A DNA stretch of 64,000 nucleotides, taken from Saccoglossus kowalevskii (lineage: Eukaryota > Hemichordata > Enteropneusta > Harrimaniidae). A program made the translations under genes and the position numbers. The DNA lies in NCBI RefSeq assembly GCF_000003605.2, contig NW_003124895.1, forward strand, positions 469,376 to 533,375. The letters run 5' to 3'. The notes under the pieces are model-generated. The model was given only the letters and a program-made list of their open reading frames with translations. It searched no databases and was not told the origin of the DNA. Position 1 is the stretch's first letter. Every line of letters begins with the position of its first letter. This document shows positions 14,776-27,459 of the stretch, in pieces.

Positions 14776-14812
14776 CATAGACCTTAAAAAACACTGTCTT
14801 TTAAGGTCTATG
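14776..14812. repeat. Perfect 14-bp inverted repeat with 9-nt loop
   Basis: CATAGACCTTAAAA at 14776-14789 is the exact reverse complement of TTTTAAGGTCTATG at 14799-14812. The loop is AACACTGTC. The 10-mer AAGGTCTATG also appears near 1935-1944 on the + strand. It could be a tiny foldback element or a transcribed hairpin; nothing shows a function. Confidence 0.85.
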
Positions 14813-16185
14813 AATAAACATAAGATTATACACAGATTATATACTTCCGGTAAGTGGCGGAAAACTTAATCTCGATTGTAATTGGTTCATTTTTATCACT
14901 GATAATTGGTTAACGACCTATAATTATTAACTATAATTATAATTAGCTATAATTAATTGGCTAATTAGTCGGTCTGTCGTATCCCCAATTGACATCAACC
15001 TTGGTAAAGTTAGAAAACGCGAATTCAGTTTCGAATAAAAACCAATGACCGAGAATCATATAGTAACGGTAGCGACTTAAGGTAAATTTTCTTTCGGGTC
15101 GGCAAGTGCGTGTGTTCGACTGGGCCTGGGTGACGTCATGGTAGTGCATTATATTGCCATAATGCCATTCTGTTAGGAAGATGGCTACATAGCCCTGGAA
15201 TATAGTCGGAAACATGGATTACGTTTACTGTTGCAAAATGTACGCCGCCGACACAAGTGTGTACATGCAATTGAGGTAACCCTGTTAATAAAATAAACCC
15301 ATACTTAGGAATATATTGCAATAATTAACGAGTAAGTTCATCAAGCGTGTGATTAAATTGCTTAATATAGCTTGAGTCCTATTTGTGTCAGATCACCGTG
15401 TATTTTATTCCAAATGGTATCTGAAATTAAGTACGATCCAAATCTACTTTTCTGACAGCGAACACGCAATTTTATTACGTCTTACATTAATTCCTACAGT
15501 GGAAATTTTTTTGAGTATTTTGATGATGGAAGAACGCATGGAATATAATTGTAATCATGAAAAGATATGTTTGGCGAACCACTGGCATAGTAATGGTATG
15601 CTTGAATCCAAGAAAATGCTACCAGCGAAAGCCGCTTTGTCGCTTAGCGTCAATATACTGTTGATTAGTTTCTTCGCCACGAGGAAAGTGTGTCATCTTG
15701 AGAAGTCGCTACAACCTCTTTCTTTATGATCCAGACGGGTTTATATAAGAGTCAGACGATTGGTTCATTCATAAGCTACGGAAATACCACAGATAATTTA
15801 AAAGTACATTTATATATTTGATTCCATATAATATTGGAACTTTTTTGTTCGCTATATAGATTCACTAACATTTTAGCTATACAGCTTGTAACATTTCATT
15901 ATACACAGAGGCGGAGGCACGAAATTATGCATAAGGTGGGAGGGGGGCAGGGCGTGATATCTTGTGTTGTGATATGGAAGTTAAACTTCCATGGTTGTGG
16001 GAACGACCAACATATCAGTCCGCAATAAAAGACAAGTTGATTTATTGCTTATATTTGAGTATCGAAGTTTTATTTCAATCGGATGTTTGTAAAATAAATG
16101 CCATTTAAGTGACATACAACAGGGCTACAGATAACCAACAATCATTTGGCTCGCTGAGTGTTTTGAAATAATTATGTCAGACCTA
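14813..16185. other. Non-coding interval, nothing recognised
   Basis: It includes an AT-rich, palindrome-prone patch at 14920-14965 (ACTATAATTATAATTAGC and similar). A 114-codon + strand open frame at 15385-15729 resembles nothing I know. A TGACGTCA motif lies at 15131-15138. Confidence 0.4.
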
Positions 16186-16305
16186 ATGTCAAAACACCAT
16201 CGTCGTCGCGTGAAGCGTGTTCGAATTTTACGCGTGTTTTATACGGAGTTGCGTACGTCACGTGGGGACCAGTATCGAACACGATGCTGCGCGACACTGA
16301 CACGA
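16186..16305. mobile_element. Group T MITE-like copy, ends eroded
   Basis: It aligns across its length with the copy at 27327-27459. The shared order is CATCGTC then GCGTGTTCGAATTT (GCGTGTTTGAATTT in the other copy), TACGTCAC, a block around ATCGA, then GCGCGA near the right end. The terminal TTAAAG has decayed. An 80-codon open frame across it is fortuitous. Confidence 0.6.
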
Positions 16306-16360
16306 ATGGGTATCATATTTGGTGCACCAATCACCATCGGACTCTATACCTTCGATACTG

Positions 16361-16421
16361 CCGCTGTACTGTCTTACATTCTTACATGTCCTGCATACTT
16401 TGAGGTAGCCTCGTAATAACC
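16361..16421 (-). mobile_element. Partial copy of the hairpin-headed repeat
   Basis: TGCATACTTTGAGG followed by CCTCGTAATAACC at 16392-16421 matches the reverse complement of the left arm of the copies at 42231 and 48378. Just upstream, GCTGTACTGTCTT matches the reverse complement of the loop of the 48378 copy. The second arm and the body are absent, so this is an end fragment in reverse orientation. Confidence 0.75.
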
Positions 16422-16562
16422 TCGTATTATCACGTGATTCAAAGTTTGGGACACCCGGTTTTTGCGAGTACCGTCTATTTGTGACACAATACTATAAGGA
16501 TCAGGATGCAATTAACTCTGATATTACACTCAAATTGTAATTCATGAAAATGTGAAACTTGA

Positions 16563-16965
16563 TACAAAATGTTTCTTTTCTAACCTTTCAATAAAGCTCA
16601 GAGACTTATATTAATATCTTATTGTAATTGCATACATTCAGAGTGTTTAGCATGGTTTTTGAATAAAATTACAGAAACAAGTATTCTTATATCTATAATA
16701 TATTTTTTTTAGAAATTTGCTACAAAATGTTTCTTTTTAACCTTTCAATAAAACTCGGGCTTATTTTACTATTTCATTGTAATTGAATATATTCCAAATG
16801 TTTAGCATGGTTATTAAATAAAAAAATCACAGATCGTTGTATGTTGTATAAAATACATATATTTTTTTATACAAAATGTTTTTTAAGCTTCAGTCCAATA
16901 GAGTTTTTTTTAGAGACGTATAATGTATAATATATATTTTTTTTCTTTTTTAAGCTTTATATTGT
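16563..16965. repeat. Tandem duplication, about 150-158-bp unit, 2.6 copies
   Basis: Three units start at TACAAAATGT (16563, 16721 and 16870), giving spacings of 158 and 149 bp. The first two share AACCTTTCAATAAA, a TTGTAATTG block and TGTTTAGCATGG. The third keeps only its first part and decays into poly-T. The unit is AT-rich and shows no coding potential. Confidence 0.85.
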
Positions 16966-16975
16966 GTAAGCGCTG

Positions 16976-17035
16976 TATGCGTCACATGGAACCGATGATA
17001 TCGAACACGATGCGACGCACCGACTGGGTCATTAT
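16976..17035. mobile_element. Partial group T MITE-like end
   Basis: GCGTCAC, then GATATCGAACACGATGC and GACGCACCGAC, repeat the right half of the copy at 16186-16305 (GTATCGAACACGATGC) and, more distantly, that at 27327-27459. The left half was not found. It directly follows the 150-bp tandem duplication. Confidence 0.5.
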
Positions 17036-17078
17036 AATAACATACCCCACAGTATGTGGAGGGACTTGATGATACACG

Positions 17079-17228
17079 GGGGGGGGGGGTACTCTCATTC
17101 CATAGCTCTTCTTATGTATCAGTGATTGTGATCGTATTTTAGTCTTTTCTGGTGTATTTTATTTCATTTAATTTGTTACTTTCTGATATTAGCATTTTTA
17201 TCGACACATAAGAGCTATGGTACCTCCC
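17079..17228. mobile_element. Short foldback element with CCATAGCTCTT arms
   Basis: CCATAGCTCTTCTTATGT at 17100-17117 is opposed by ACATAAGAGCTATGG at 17206-17220, which pair with a small bulge. Outside the arms a GGGGGTAC on the left faces GTACCTCCC on the right, extending the inverted relation. No target duplication is clear. The G run at the left edge may be inflated by slippage. Confidence 0.6.
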
Positions 17229-17383
17229 ATAGACTTATGTTAAATGGCATCCGAGTCAGTCGCAAATACAACTTGAACTCGATAAAAGCAGAATATTTTC
17301 TCGCAACTACCGTCGAAGCTAACGCCAATCGATAATATACTTATTAAATTCTCACCCAAACCAAAATCATGACAAAAACCATT

Positions 17384-17662
17384 AGTTTGATGTACTTTTC
17401 CCGGGATTTAGTAATCCGAGCCATACGTAACTCCGGTGGCAGCCATTTTCTTCAGGTAGAACCGACGAGGACAATATGACGTCACTGGAGAAGGTATTCC
17501 CGAGAACTTGTTGGATACTCTCGTAAAGCAAACTATTTGTCGTCGTGTATTTCAGGTGAATACTGCCCACAGTTTTGTCCTCATTCGACCTCAAGAAAAT
17601 AGTTGTCACCAGAGTTACGTACGGTTTAGCGAGCTAAATCCCGAGAAAAACAACTTCAAACT
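17384..17662. mobile_element. Foldback/MITE-like element with about 65-bp arms
   Basis: The left arm (17384-17450) and the reverse complement of the right arm (17594-17661) agree over AGTTTGA, TTTTC.CGGGATTTAG, TACGTAACTC, GGTG and ATTTTC. The centre is unique DNA of about 140 bp. A near-identical direct repeat (TCACCCAAA then AATCA) lies just outside each arm, at about 17352 and 17663, with a 20-bp spacer on the left only. No coding capacity was seen. Only one copy was found in the window. Confidence 0.75.
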
Positions 17663-18460
17663 TCACCCAAAAAAATCAAGCTGAAACCCTTTGTGTCAAC
17701 AAACCTTGACCCTCAAATTGCAGGAAATAGCGTTTCAGATGGTCTAGATTTCGGATCTCGCCCCTCATGCGAAATTTTGTGCTGCCGCCTCTGAGAAGGT
17801 AACGACGTTCGAAATGTCAAATGTACAGAGGGTCTACGCTGAAATGCCTAATAAATGTACAATTTATCCACACGCCTCTTGAAGAAAACAATACAAACAA
17901 TAACAACACGAGAGACAGACAACTTTGATATTGTGGTCGCCTTGTACTAGGCTTAAACACTTTTTTTAATACAAGGCTTGCAATTCAGTGAAAGCATGAG
18001 TTTAACAAGGAATCACATGCGAGCCATACATCGTGACAAAGCACATATACGGGGTCAATTCGACGTTCACACCATATTTGCCGCTGGCGTTCTGGAGAGT
18101 CCGATATAAGAGTTAGGTATTGTTCAATACAATCGGGCGCCTTTACTAAGTGTTTGATTGCATTCAATCGTTGAAGTATTCACAACACAGGCTTCTGGAC
18201 AATAAATACAAATGTTTTGTATTTTCAAATAATCACATGTTTGTGTAACGTTACACCTCGGACCCGGCACTACATACATTGAATGTGTTTTACTGTGCAC
18301 CGAAGCCTAAACAATCACTAATGCACGGGCGTTTAGAATGGGACGGCTTGGTTTGCGGCAACTTGAAGTTTCGAATTTCGGAATTGTAATTAGAATCACG
18401 GAACATTGTTTATGTAAATGTAATCATCTTGTAATGTTAATTCCACTAGTAATTTTTTTT
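17663..18460. other. Non-coding interval, nothing recognised
   Basis: CpG-containing DNA without recognisable exons. The only open frames are short (for example 17985-18167 on the - strand, 60 codons) and unrecognised. Confidence 0.4.
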
Positions 18461-18486
18461 GGGGGGGGGGGTGGGGGTGGGGATGG
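18461..18486 (+). other. G-run, potential G-quadruplex
   Basis: An 11-G run is followed by GTGGGGGTGGGGATGG-type sequence, giving three or more closely spaced G tracts on the + strand. It is compatible with a quadruplex but may simply be slippage-prone simple sequence. Confidence 0.6.
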
Positions 18487-21400
18487 AATTAGTTGTCTCC
18501 TTACCGTTATGGTAATTCGGGAGAATACCACGTGACAAATTAGACCCACACATCTATCGTACCATTTGTTTTAAATTTTCCATGGCCACTTTTGAACAAT
18601 TAATTTTGAAGCTATGTCGATATTAATCTATATTAATACTTTATTTAATTCTATGTAAATAGTAATACATTTCTCAACAATGCACCCAAACCAAAAAGCA
18701 CCGTACAAAAGTTGTATTTATTAATCATATACCGTATCGTTAGTATAGCTTTAAAACACATACTAGTAAATAACCAAATTATTCGGTATAAAATAAATAA
18801 GAAATTATTATATTATTATTTCATATTATAAGAGACATTTTGAACATAACACCCAATTGTGCACTACTCACAAATCGACGTTTTTTTTATGAATAGTAAT
18901 TGCTTGACCTACTTCGCGCAGGAAAATTAGTTCGATATCACATGTTGTTGTTTTTTAATTCGTAAACAACAATACATGCCTCGTAAATGTCAAGGGTACT
19001 ACTTTTCAGGTATTTTGATGGTTTTATCCTTCACTGTGCCTTTGACGTTGCTATCATGCGCATTGTAGAAGTCAACACAGATAGTAAATAAATGGATGGT
19101 GGTTGTAAATTATACGTTCGGTCATTCGTGGTCCAGAAGACATACCCATCACTTGAGAATTGTCGACAACAATGACCCTTTGTTAGTACGACGATTATTT
19201 ATAGCGTTTTTCATAAAGACAGGCAGTTGGAGCGAATTGCGGGTCAACGGGGCGGAGTATTTCTGTTGAAACCCCACACAAGAGGCGTGCCGTTATTTTT
19301 TGAGTCATGAAAACAGAATAAGGGTCTATACAGTTTCACCATTCAGTATTAAACTTGGGTTATTGAAAGGAAGTTGAATGTCATCAATACATATTTCACA
19401 AGCTTCTAGCACCGATGTCCCGGCGAACAAATAAAACAACTCGACTCTTGACTCGAGTGTATAAGCCCACTTCAAAATGTTAGAACCGCAGCCTCGGGAA
19501 AAGTTGTATGTCAATCCGTATTCATTGGTTCGATTATCTTGCATACGTATAGAATGCAACGGCAAATGGAGAAGGGATTTTGCGAATCGCACTCAGGCTG
19601 TGGAGTATTTCATTTCCTCCAAAATTTTTAAAATTCTGAATCATTAAAATTGCAAAGTGTGCATTATGATGGGGAATGGTGAAGGCAGTTCGATCGATGC
19701 TCATTTTTGTCAAATGTCAACAATGCAAAGAAAGCAGAGAAAGCTAGTATAATTGTCGAAACGTAGGTTTTAATAAAGAACTCGAAGTCTGCTTGTACAA
19801 TTCACCACCACCTATACCCATCATTCTGGTCGGGTGTGCTCGCCGTATTTTGCAGTTGTAGTTGGACTCACTGGCAATGCATTATTTTCTGTACTCTACA
19901 ATCTTCATAAACTACAATTTATAGGAAAAAATAGTTTTTCACGCGATTTTATTTTGACTGACTTGCCCAAATGGTGAACATGAATAAACTAACTTACATC
20001 CTGCTTTTCAAAACGTGTAGCCCGGAAGTGTACTGCTCTGGAAAGATGATAGAGGCCACGTGTCGTCTGTAAATCAGACCCCGTCCACATTTCAGACAGC
20101 GAAAAATGATCCCTTTTAACAAAAGTTTACAAAAAATGTACTCCCCTTCACTAACTATATTAGCTCTTTTTTAACCATCGTTCAGTGACGGACGCCATCC
20201 CATCGGCACCACAATAGGCTACTTTACTCGCAGTCTGTTACTATAAGAACGCCAAGTCATAGCGTCACATTTTGCCGAGCACGTGTATATTCGATGGATA
20301 TTTGTTCATTTGCAGTTTTTTATAGAAAGTATAGTATTATGATGATTTGATATAAATCATTCTTGAGTAGACCTGATTGTAAAAAAACGTCACATGACAT
20401 TTTCAAAATCGGGGCAGTTTTAATCCAAGTTACAAGTCATTTTGTGAATCGAGACGTAACACACCTGAGAGAATTAAATTGCTAATATAGTAACGAATTG
20501 GTTATCTTTCTCTTCGAATTCAATTCACGCAGTGGACCATAACGTCTTCGTTTCGTGTGCACAGTTTCAAATAGAAAACAATGATCATTACTGCCATAAA
20601 ACACGATATTCTGTTTTTTTTTTCTTAAAAGGAGAGACAGGACTATTCTGTTGACCGGCTGTCGCCAAACTATCGCACAAATGAATTGCAGTGTTTGAAG
20701 TCAGGTCCCATATACAGTTGTGATTAAACGGTGCTTTATTTGCAACGTAAACATTTACTATGGATCACCCGGGGATCAACAACGAACTATTAACAAACAA
20801 ATTATTGTCGTTTCATCACTCCTGGACCCCATTTTTTCCATCAATAATAGCCAAGTAATTTGAGATTATTATTTTCAGCAAGAAACGACTGGGAAAAGGT
20901 GGTGAAGAAAATGTTATCATGAATTTATTTTAAATTTAAAGTTTTGTTTGTCATTTAAAGCACATTTTTACTTCACTAACACATACGCGCTATTTACAAT
21001 GAGTGGGTTCAGATGAACGCCGCCGTTGTCTTTTTACTGATAATAGTTCGTTTTTTCAGCCTGTGAAAAAAAAGCTTGTCTGTATGGGCCTCCCTCACCC
21101 CTTCCGCCAACGCTTTGATCACTGATAATCAAACAAATATGACTAATTCAGCCTATTATCACTTAACGAGCACCGATTGTTGGTACTTAAAACTCGGTAG
21201 GACGAAACAATCTAACAGTGACAAAGCGCTTAGAAATTAAAAGAGGTGTCGGTCTGTTGTTGAATTGAAGATGGACGCAAAGATCAAATAACGAAAGAGT
21301 TAGAGGGTCCCATCACATAAGCAGGTATTTTGAAAGGGAAGCCTTGTTGATACCATTTTGATTTTGAGGGGTGGGATAATGACATGTGACGAAAAACGGT

Positions 21401-21559
21401 GTTACTCCAGTGAATGAAGAAATTTAGAGGCAGCAATTTAAGCTCACCGGTATTATTGAGAATTGACGTTACAGTTCAGTAGTTTTACTTTTGAAAGAGA
21501 TGAATTCCTGGCGGAATGAATCGTACTCTAATGCTATTGTTTCGTCATAATATTATCTC
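18487..21559. other. Non-coding interval upstream of the channel exon
   Basis: No exon, repeat family or RNA gene was recognised. CpG is frequent (about 28 in 20001-20600 by hand count), unlike the block after 23.3 kb. If the channel gene has distant 5' non-coding exons they could lie here, but I cannot identify any. Confidence 0.4.
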
Positions 21560-23250
<1,691 letters not shown>

Positions 23251-25214
23251 CCAGGGGAAAGTAATTCGAAATTCGCTCATGGGCAACGCTATATTGCATA
23301 ATTCGATACTCCATTAATAGCTACCACAAATTGAAAAAAAGAAAGAAAAAAAAAAGACATTCCAATATGAATAGTCACTTTTTTAATTAACTTTTAAAAT
23401 TTAATTATTAAAAAAAATGAATAAATATTACATAGTTTGACAAGCATTGTTGAGAGATACTCATAGCATTCCTAGAATGTTGCATTGATGTGTATTTAAC
23501 AGCCACTGGTACTCTTGTGCTGCATTTGTGTCATGCTAGCATGTTTACACTGTAAACATAAACATGACAGACTCAACTTAAAAACTGCCAGCTTTTTTTT
23601 TTTCTGATTCTGTTTTTCACTCATTTTTTTTGTAGATTTATGACTGTCTGATTTCTCCACAAAAATATGTAAATATTTCACTGCTGACAAGCCATGACCA
23701 AAATTGATGACTCCCACTTCCAGAATAGAATGTCAATTTCATTTTATTCAGATGGAACATGAGAACCTCCCCCTTCCCTCTATCAGCTGGAAAACCGTAT
23801 TCCCAAACAGCTATAGCGTCATAAAGTTCAACCGCAAAAAAAATAAAAAAAAATTAAACATCAATAATGTTTAAAGTGAAATGTATCCTTGATGTAATTC
23901 TCTAAACACACTTATTGATTCTTTAGTTCCCTGCGCTTTGAATGAATCGTTTGATCTGGTATCCGATATTGTATTACAGTTTTCACCCTATTCATGTTAG
24001 TGTGTGTCCATTTATTTGAGTTGAGTTCGTCATTAAAAATAAATTCTATATTTAAACACACTTGAGTTGTGTTTAGTTTATTTTGCCCTATTGTCAACCT
24101 ATTAACTTAACCAGCAAAAAAATGGAGTGTTTTGAAAAACATATTTTTTGTATCTTTGCATAATTTTCAGGTGAAATTTGATATAATATTTTCATACAGT
24201 CACTATACAAAAATGTTTACTATCAATAATTAACATAATATATGTAAAACCTAATTAAAAATGATTATTTATTCTTTTGGTATGGAATAGAAACCATCAG
24301 GAAAACTCATTGCAATACGTCTCAAAAGTTTGAACATAAGGAGTAGTACTAAATTTGTTATTAAAGATGGTACTATTGATTAGAAATGTTGAATATTTGT
24401 AATTAAGTATTATTATTTAATAATATATATTAAATTTGGAATCTTAGTACAGTATTTATCTACATTAATCTTAATAACATTGAATTCTATCTGATATTTT
24501 GACTGGCTATATAAGAGCTGTAGTTTAATAAAATGTTACTGGGGTTTGTCAAAATTTTGGCGAAATTTGTTGTAATTTGATTCTATATTATTATACATGT
24601 TACAGTGAATTGCGTATTAAGTTTTGATTCCATATTATGTAATCTATATTAGGCATATCAAGGCATGTAAATGGCTAAACAATAATCATTGGCCCTGTAA
24701 CCTGCATAATGTTGAACATTAAATTAAGGGGTGTATTTTTTAGGGCTATTTAAAAATATGAATAATATTATATTATATCTTTAGCACCAAGCATTCCCGT
24801 AGATTTATATGTGATTTAGTTTTCACCATCTTAGACTGGCATCGAAGTCACCTAATTCCACGCATTGCATGCACGGATTGCTCAGCGATCAAAAATGGGC
24901 CGCATCTCAGAATCAATATTCAATGTGGTGCATTTTCCATTAAGATTGGTCTGAGGGGACACCAGACTTGAGTCTCTTGTATAGTCATTAGATCCCTTCA
25001 TTTTTAATTTATACTATGACTATTTAATTTTCGGTGCTGTGTCCAAGCAAACATTGGTTTTTAAGCTGTGTTTAGTGCATCTAAAATTTGAAACAGTACA
25101 AGATTATTACTTTATTAAATACTTAAATTACTTAGTTGATGAACGATGCTATAAATGCTAGGTTTTGATTACTATAGTATGGAAATGTCATAACTTTCAG
25201 ATTTGAGATTCGAA

Positions 25215-25439
25215 ATGGCCTTCAGAAGATTGTTTACAATACAATCAGGAGATTCTATTGTTTATAATGCTGCTTTATGTGTTATTGTTTCTGAGACAGC
25301 TTTTTACATTGTTGTTTCTAAAGCCACTTTACGGGTTGTCACTTCTAAGGTCGCTTTTATGAATCAGAACAACGCTGGTATAAGTTTCCCGTGTTGCATG
25401 CCATTAAGTGATATAAAATGTGCCAAAATAATGAAGTAA
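25215..25439 (+). other. Open frame containing a 27-bp (9-residue) repeat
   Basis: From the ATG at 25215 a 74-codon frame runs to TAA. At 25266-25358 it holds 3.4 tandem 27-bp units reading NAALCVIVS, ETAFYIVVS, KATLRVVTS and KVAF. The consensus is a charged or polar residue, then xA, an aromatic or Leu, x, two or three branched aliphatics and Ser. The units keep frame and hydropathy pattern despite base differences. I do not recognise a family, there is no splice evidence, and it may be only a decayed minisatellite. Confidence 0.3.
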
Positions 25440-25767
25440 CATCAAGCTTACGACTGTACACATATTGCCCAATATTATTATGCTAATAATGAATTCAAAT
25501 GAAGAATTAATGGGTTCCAAGAGGATTGGACAGTTGTTAGTGTGACTTACACAGTTGCTCACATTTATGCATCTGATTATCCAATGAATGGCATGGTGGG
25601 AGAAATCTATCATCATTTGCAATTCTTAATATTGCATATTGCATTATTATGTTAAAAAAATTTAAAATGCAGTATAGACAAATAAACAAATATTTTTCAA
25701 TGTTGATAACCAAACTAGATTATCGTAAATTAATAAAATTTGTACAAAAGTATACGTTGTAGCACCT

Positions 25768-25819
25768 ATAATTATATATATAATATATATATAAGTTTAT
25801 ATATAATATATATATAAGT
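25768..25819. repeat. AT-rich tandem duplication
   Basis: Two adjacent copies of an alternating TATATATAATATATATA-type unit, each ending in AAGT, lie in tandem. It is simple-sequence DNA. Confidence 0.8.
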
Positions 25820-25943
25820 AACCAACATACATATATACTAGAAGTTTTCAGTGTTTTTACAAAATTATACTTTAGTTATATACATCTGGAACAACTTTGC
25901 GAGTTCATAATTAAACATAATGATATGTAATCATTGGTCAGTA

Positions 25944-26097
25944 TTAAAGCGAGAGGGTCGTCACCTGCGCACGCATGGAAATTGAGTCCCAAACGACACG
26001 CTAAAAATGGAAAGGCTCATGGGTAGACACTTGTTAGTAAGCAATGACATGCTATTTGCATCTGACGAATGCGCAGGTGACGACTCCCCGGATTTTC
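25944..26097 (+). mobile_element. Group T MITE-like element, subtype with TGCGCA core
   Basis: The left end TTAAAGCGAGAGGGTCGTC continues CACCTGCGCA. The right end carries TGCGCAGGTGACGACTCC, its inverted counterpart, so GTCGTCACCTGCGCA pairs perfectly at both ends. The interior (GGAAAGGCTCATGGGTAGAC) matches the reverse complement of the copy at 36517-36706. The right-hand TTAA has decayed. Confidence 0.8.
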
Positions 26098-26123
26098 TGT
26101 TTACTGGGCATATTGCTTTGAAA

Positions 26124-26175
26124 GACCGAGGTAGCTCAGTATTAAGATGACTATCCTTCACTTTGGAGACCATAT
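26124..26175 (+). repeat. tRNA-like head, possible SINE remnant
   Basis: GACCGAGGTAGCTCAGTATT resembles the acceptor and A-box part of a tRNA, and the next bases (CTATCCTTCACTTTGGAG) resemble an anticodon arm. A B box was not found downstream, so it is not a functional tRNA gene. It sits about 30 bp from the end of the preceding element. Confidence 0.35.
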
Positions 26176-27326
26176 CATAAAAATTATCATCATAACATTT
26201 AGCATATTATTAAATGTGGAAATACCTTCCAAGTACCAAGTGCATTTATCAAATCCCACATGGTGTTTGGATGCCACTACCCAGATATGGCATTTGTTTG
26301 TCCTCTTTTTATGTTCGATATTGTGCATAATGAGGGGATATCGAAATGAACAAAAAACGTCTATTGCTTGTTATTGTGTGTATTGTCTTTAATGTAAAGG
26401 GGAAAGGGGGGGCAATGCTGAACATGCATACTTTGGTAATGAATTTTTGTTATTTTAAATTTATACAGCTGTATTTCCCATATAATGAAAACTATCTTTA
26501 GCTGAAAAAGTCAATTTTTTATTGTTACCTTTTTCCTGAATAAAAACTGCATAATTTATTCATACTTTCCCAAATATAATTCAAATTATAATTTTAAGTT
26601 CAACATTGTTTATTTACACAATTTGATCAAAAGTTTCGAAAAAAATGCTACGACCCTGATAAAACTCTAGGATGATATAATGTACCTTAGCCACTGTCAG
26701 TGAAATATAACAAGCTGGAATATCATTCATGCGAATCACTTAACACTTTTCACATAATAGAATTAAAGATACAATTTCAATAGAAGAGTTATATTGTATT
26801 GCATAAAGTCAATTGTGTTGTGATGCATTACTGGAAATATATATTGATAATGGCACGTTCATCTTTCTGTGCCTTAAAACATGATTACCATATTTGCTCT
26901 AGCAGAAGCACACAAAAATGGCATTTTATTGTGTCCTGGATCATTAAAATATATATGAATTTAATATTGACAGTACATTTTTTACGTAACTTAACTCCTA
27001 AGCTGGTTTTCTGCTGGGATTGTCATTAATATTTTCGACTTATTCACCTGTGTGACTTATACAAGACGTATTTAGGTAGATTAATGTAGACAATTTGAAC
27101 ATGTGGCAATTTTGAAAGCAAGGGCTAAGCTAGATATAAGCCAGCTTTAATTAAGCTATCAGTCAAATACTAAGTTGTTCTCTGTCCTTGCCGAACATAG
27201 ACCCCGCTATTGTTTGCGTAGACGTGCTATATGATGGTACACACAATTATTTGCAGTTTGGCAATATCTTGAACATTTTATAATGTTAACATTGAAATAA
27301 ATAATAATTTATAAAAACTTGTGATA

Positions 27327-27459
27327 TTAAAGCGCGGTGGTCATCGTGCAGCGCGTGTTTGAATTTCAGGTAAATAAACAAAGTATTTTACATGCGTTGT
27401 ATACGTCACTATGAGTCCCATATCGAGGAGGACGCAGCGCGATGACTACTGCCCTTTAA
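27327..27459. mobile_element. Group T MITE, intact-looking 133-bp copy
   Basis: The element is bounded by TTAA on both sides (27327 and 27456). The left end, TTAAAGCGCGGTGGTCATC, and the reverse complement of the right end, TTAAAGGGCAGTAGTCATC, agree over most of about 27 bp and both continue into GCGC-rich sequence. TTAA borders are typical of piggyBac-derived elements; the superfamily is inferred only from this. No coding capacity. Confidence 0.85.

Noticed and set aside
16174-16416. 80-codon + strand frame rich in Arg
   Set aside because: It spans a group T element and the hairpin fragment; coincidental.
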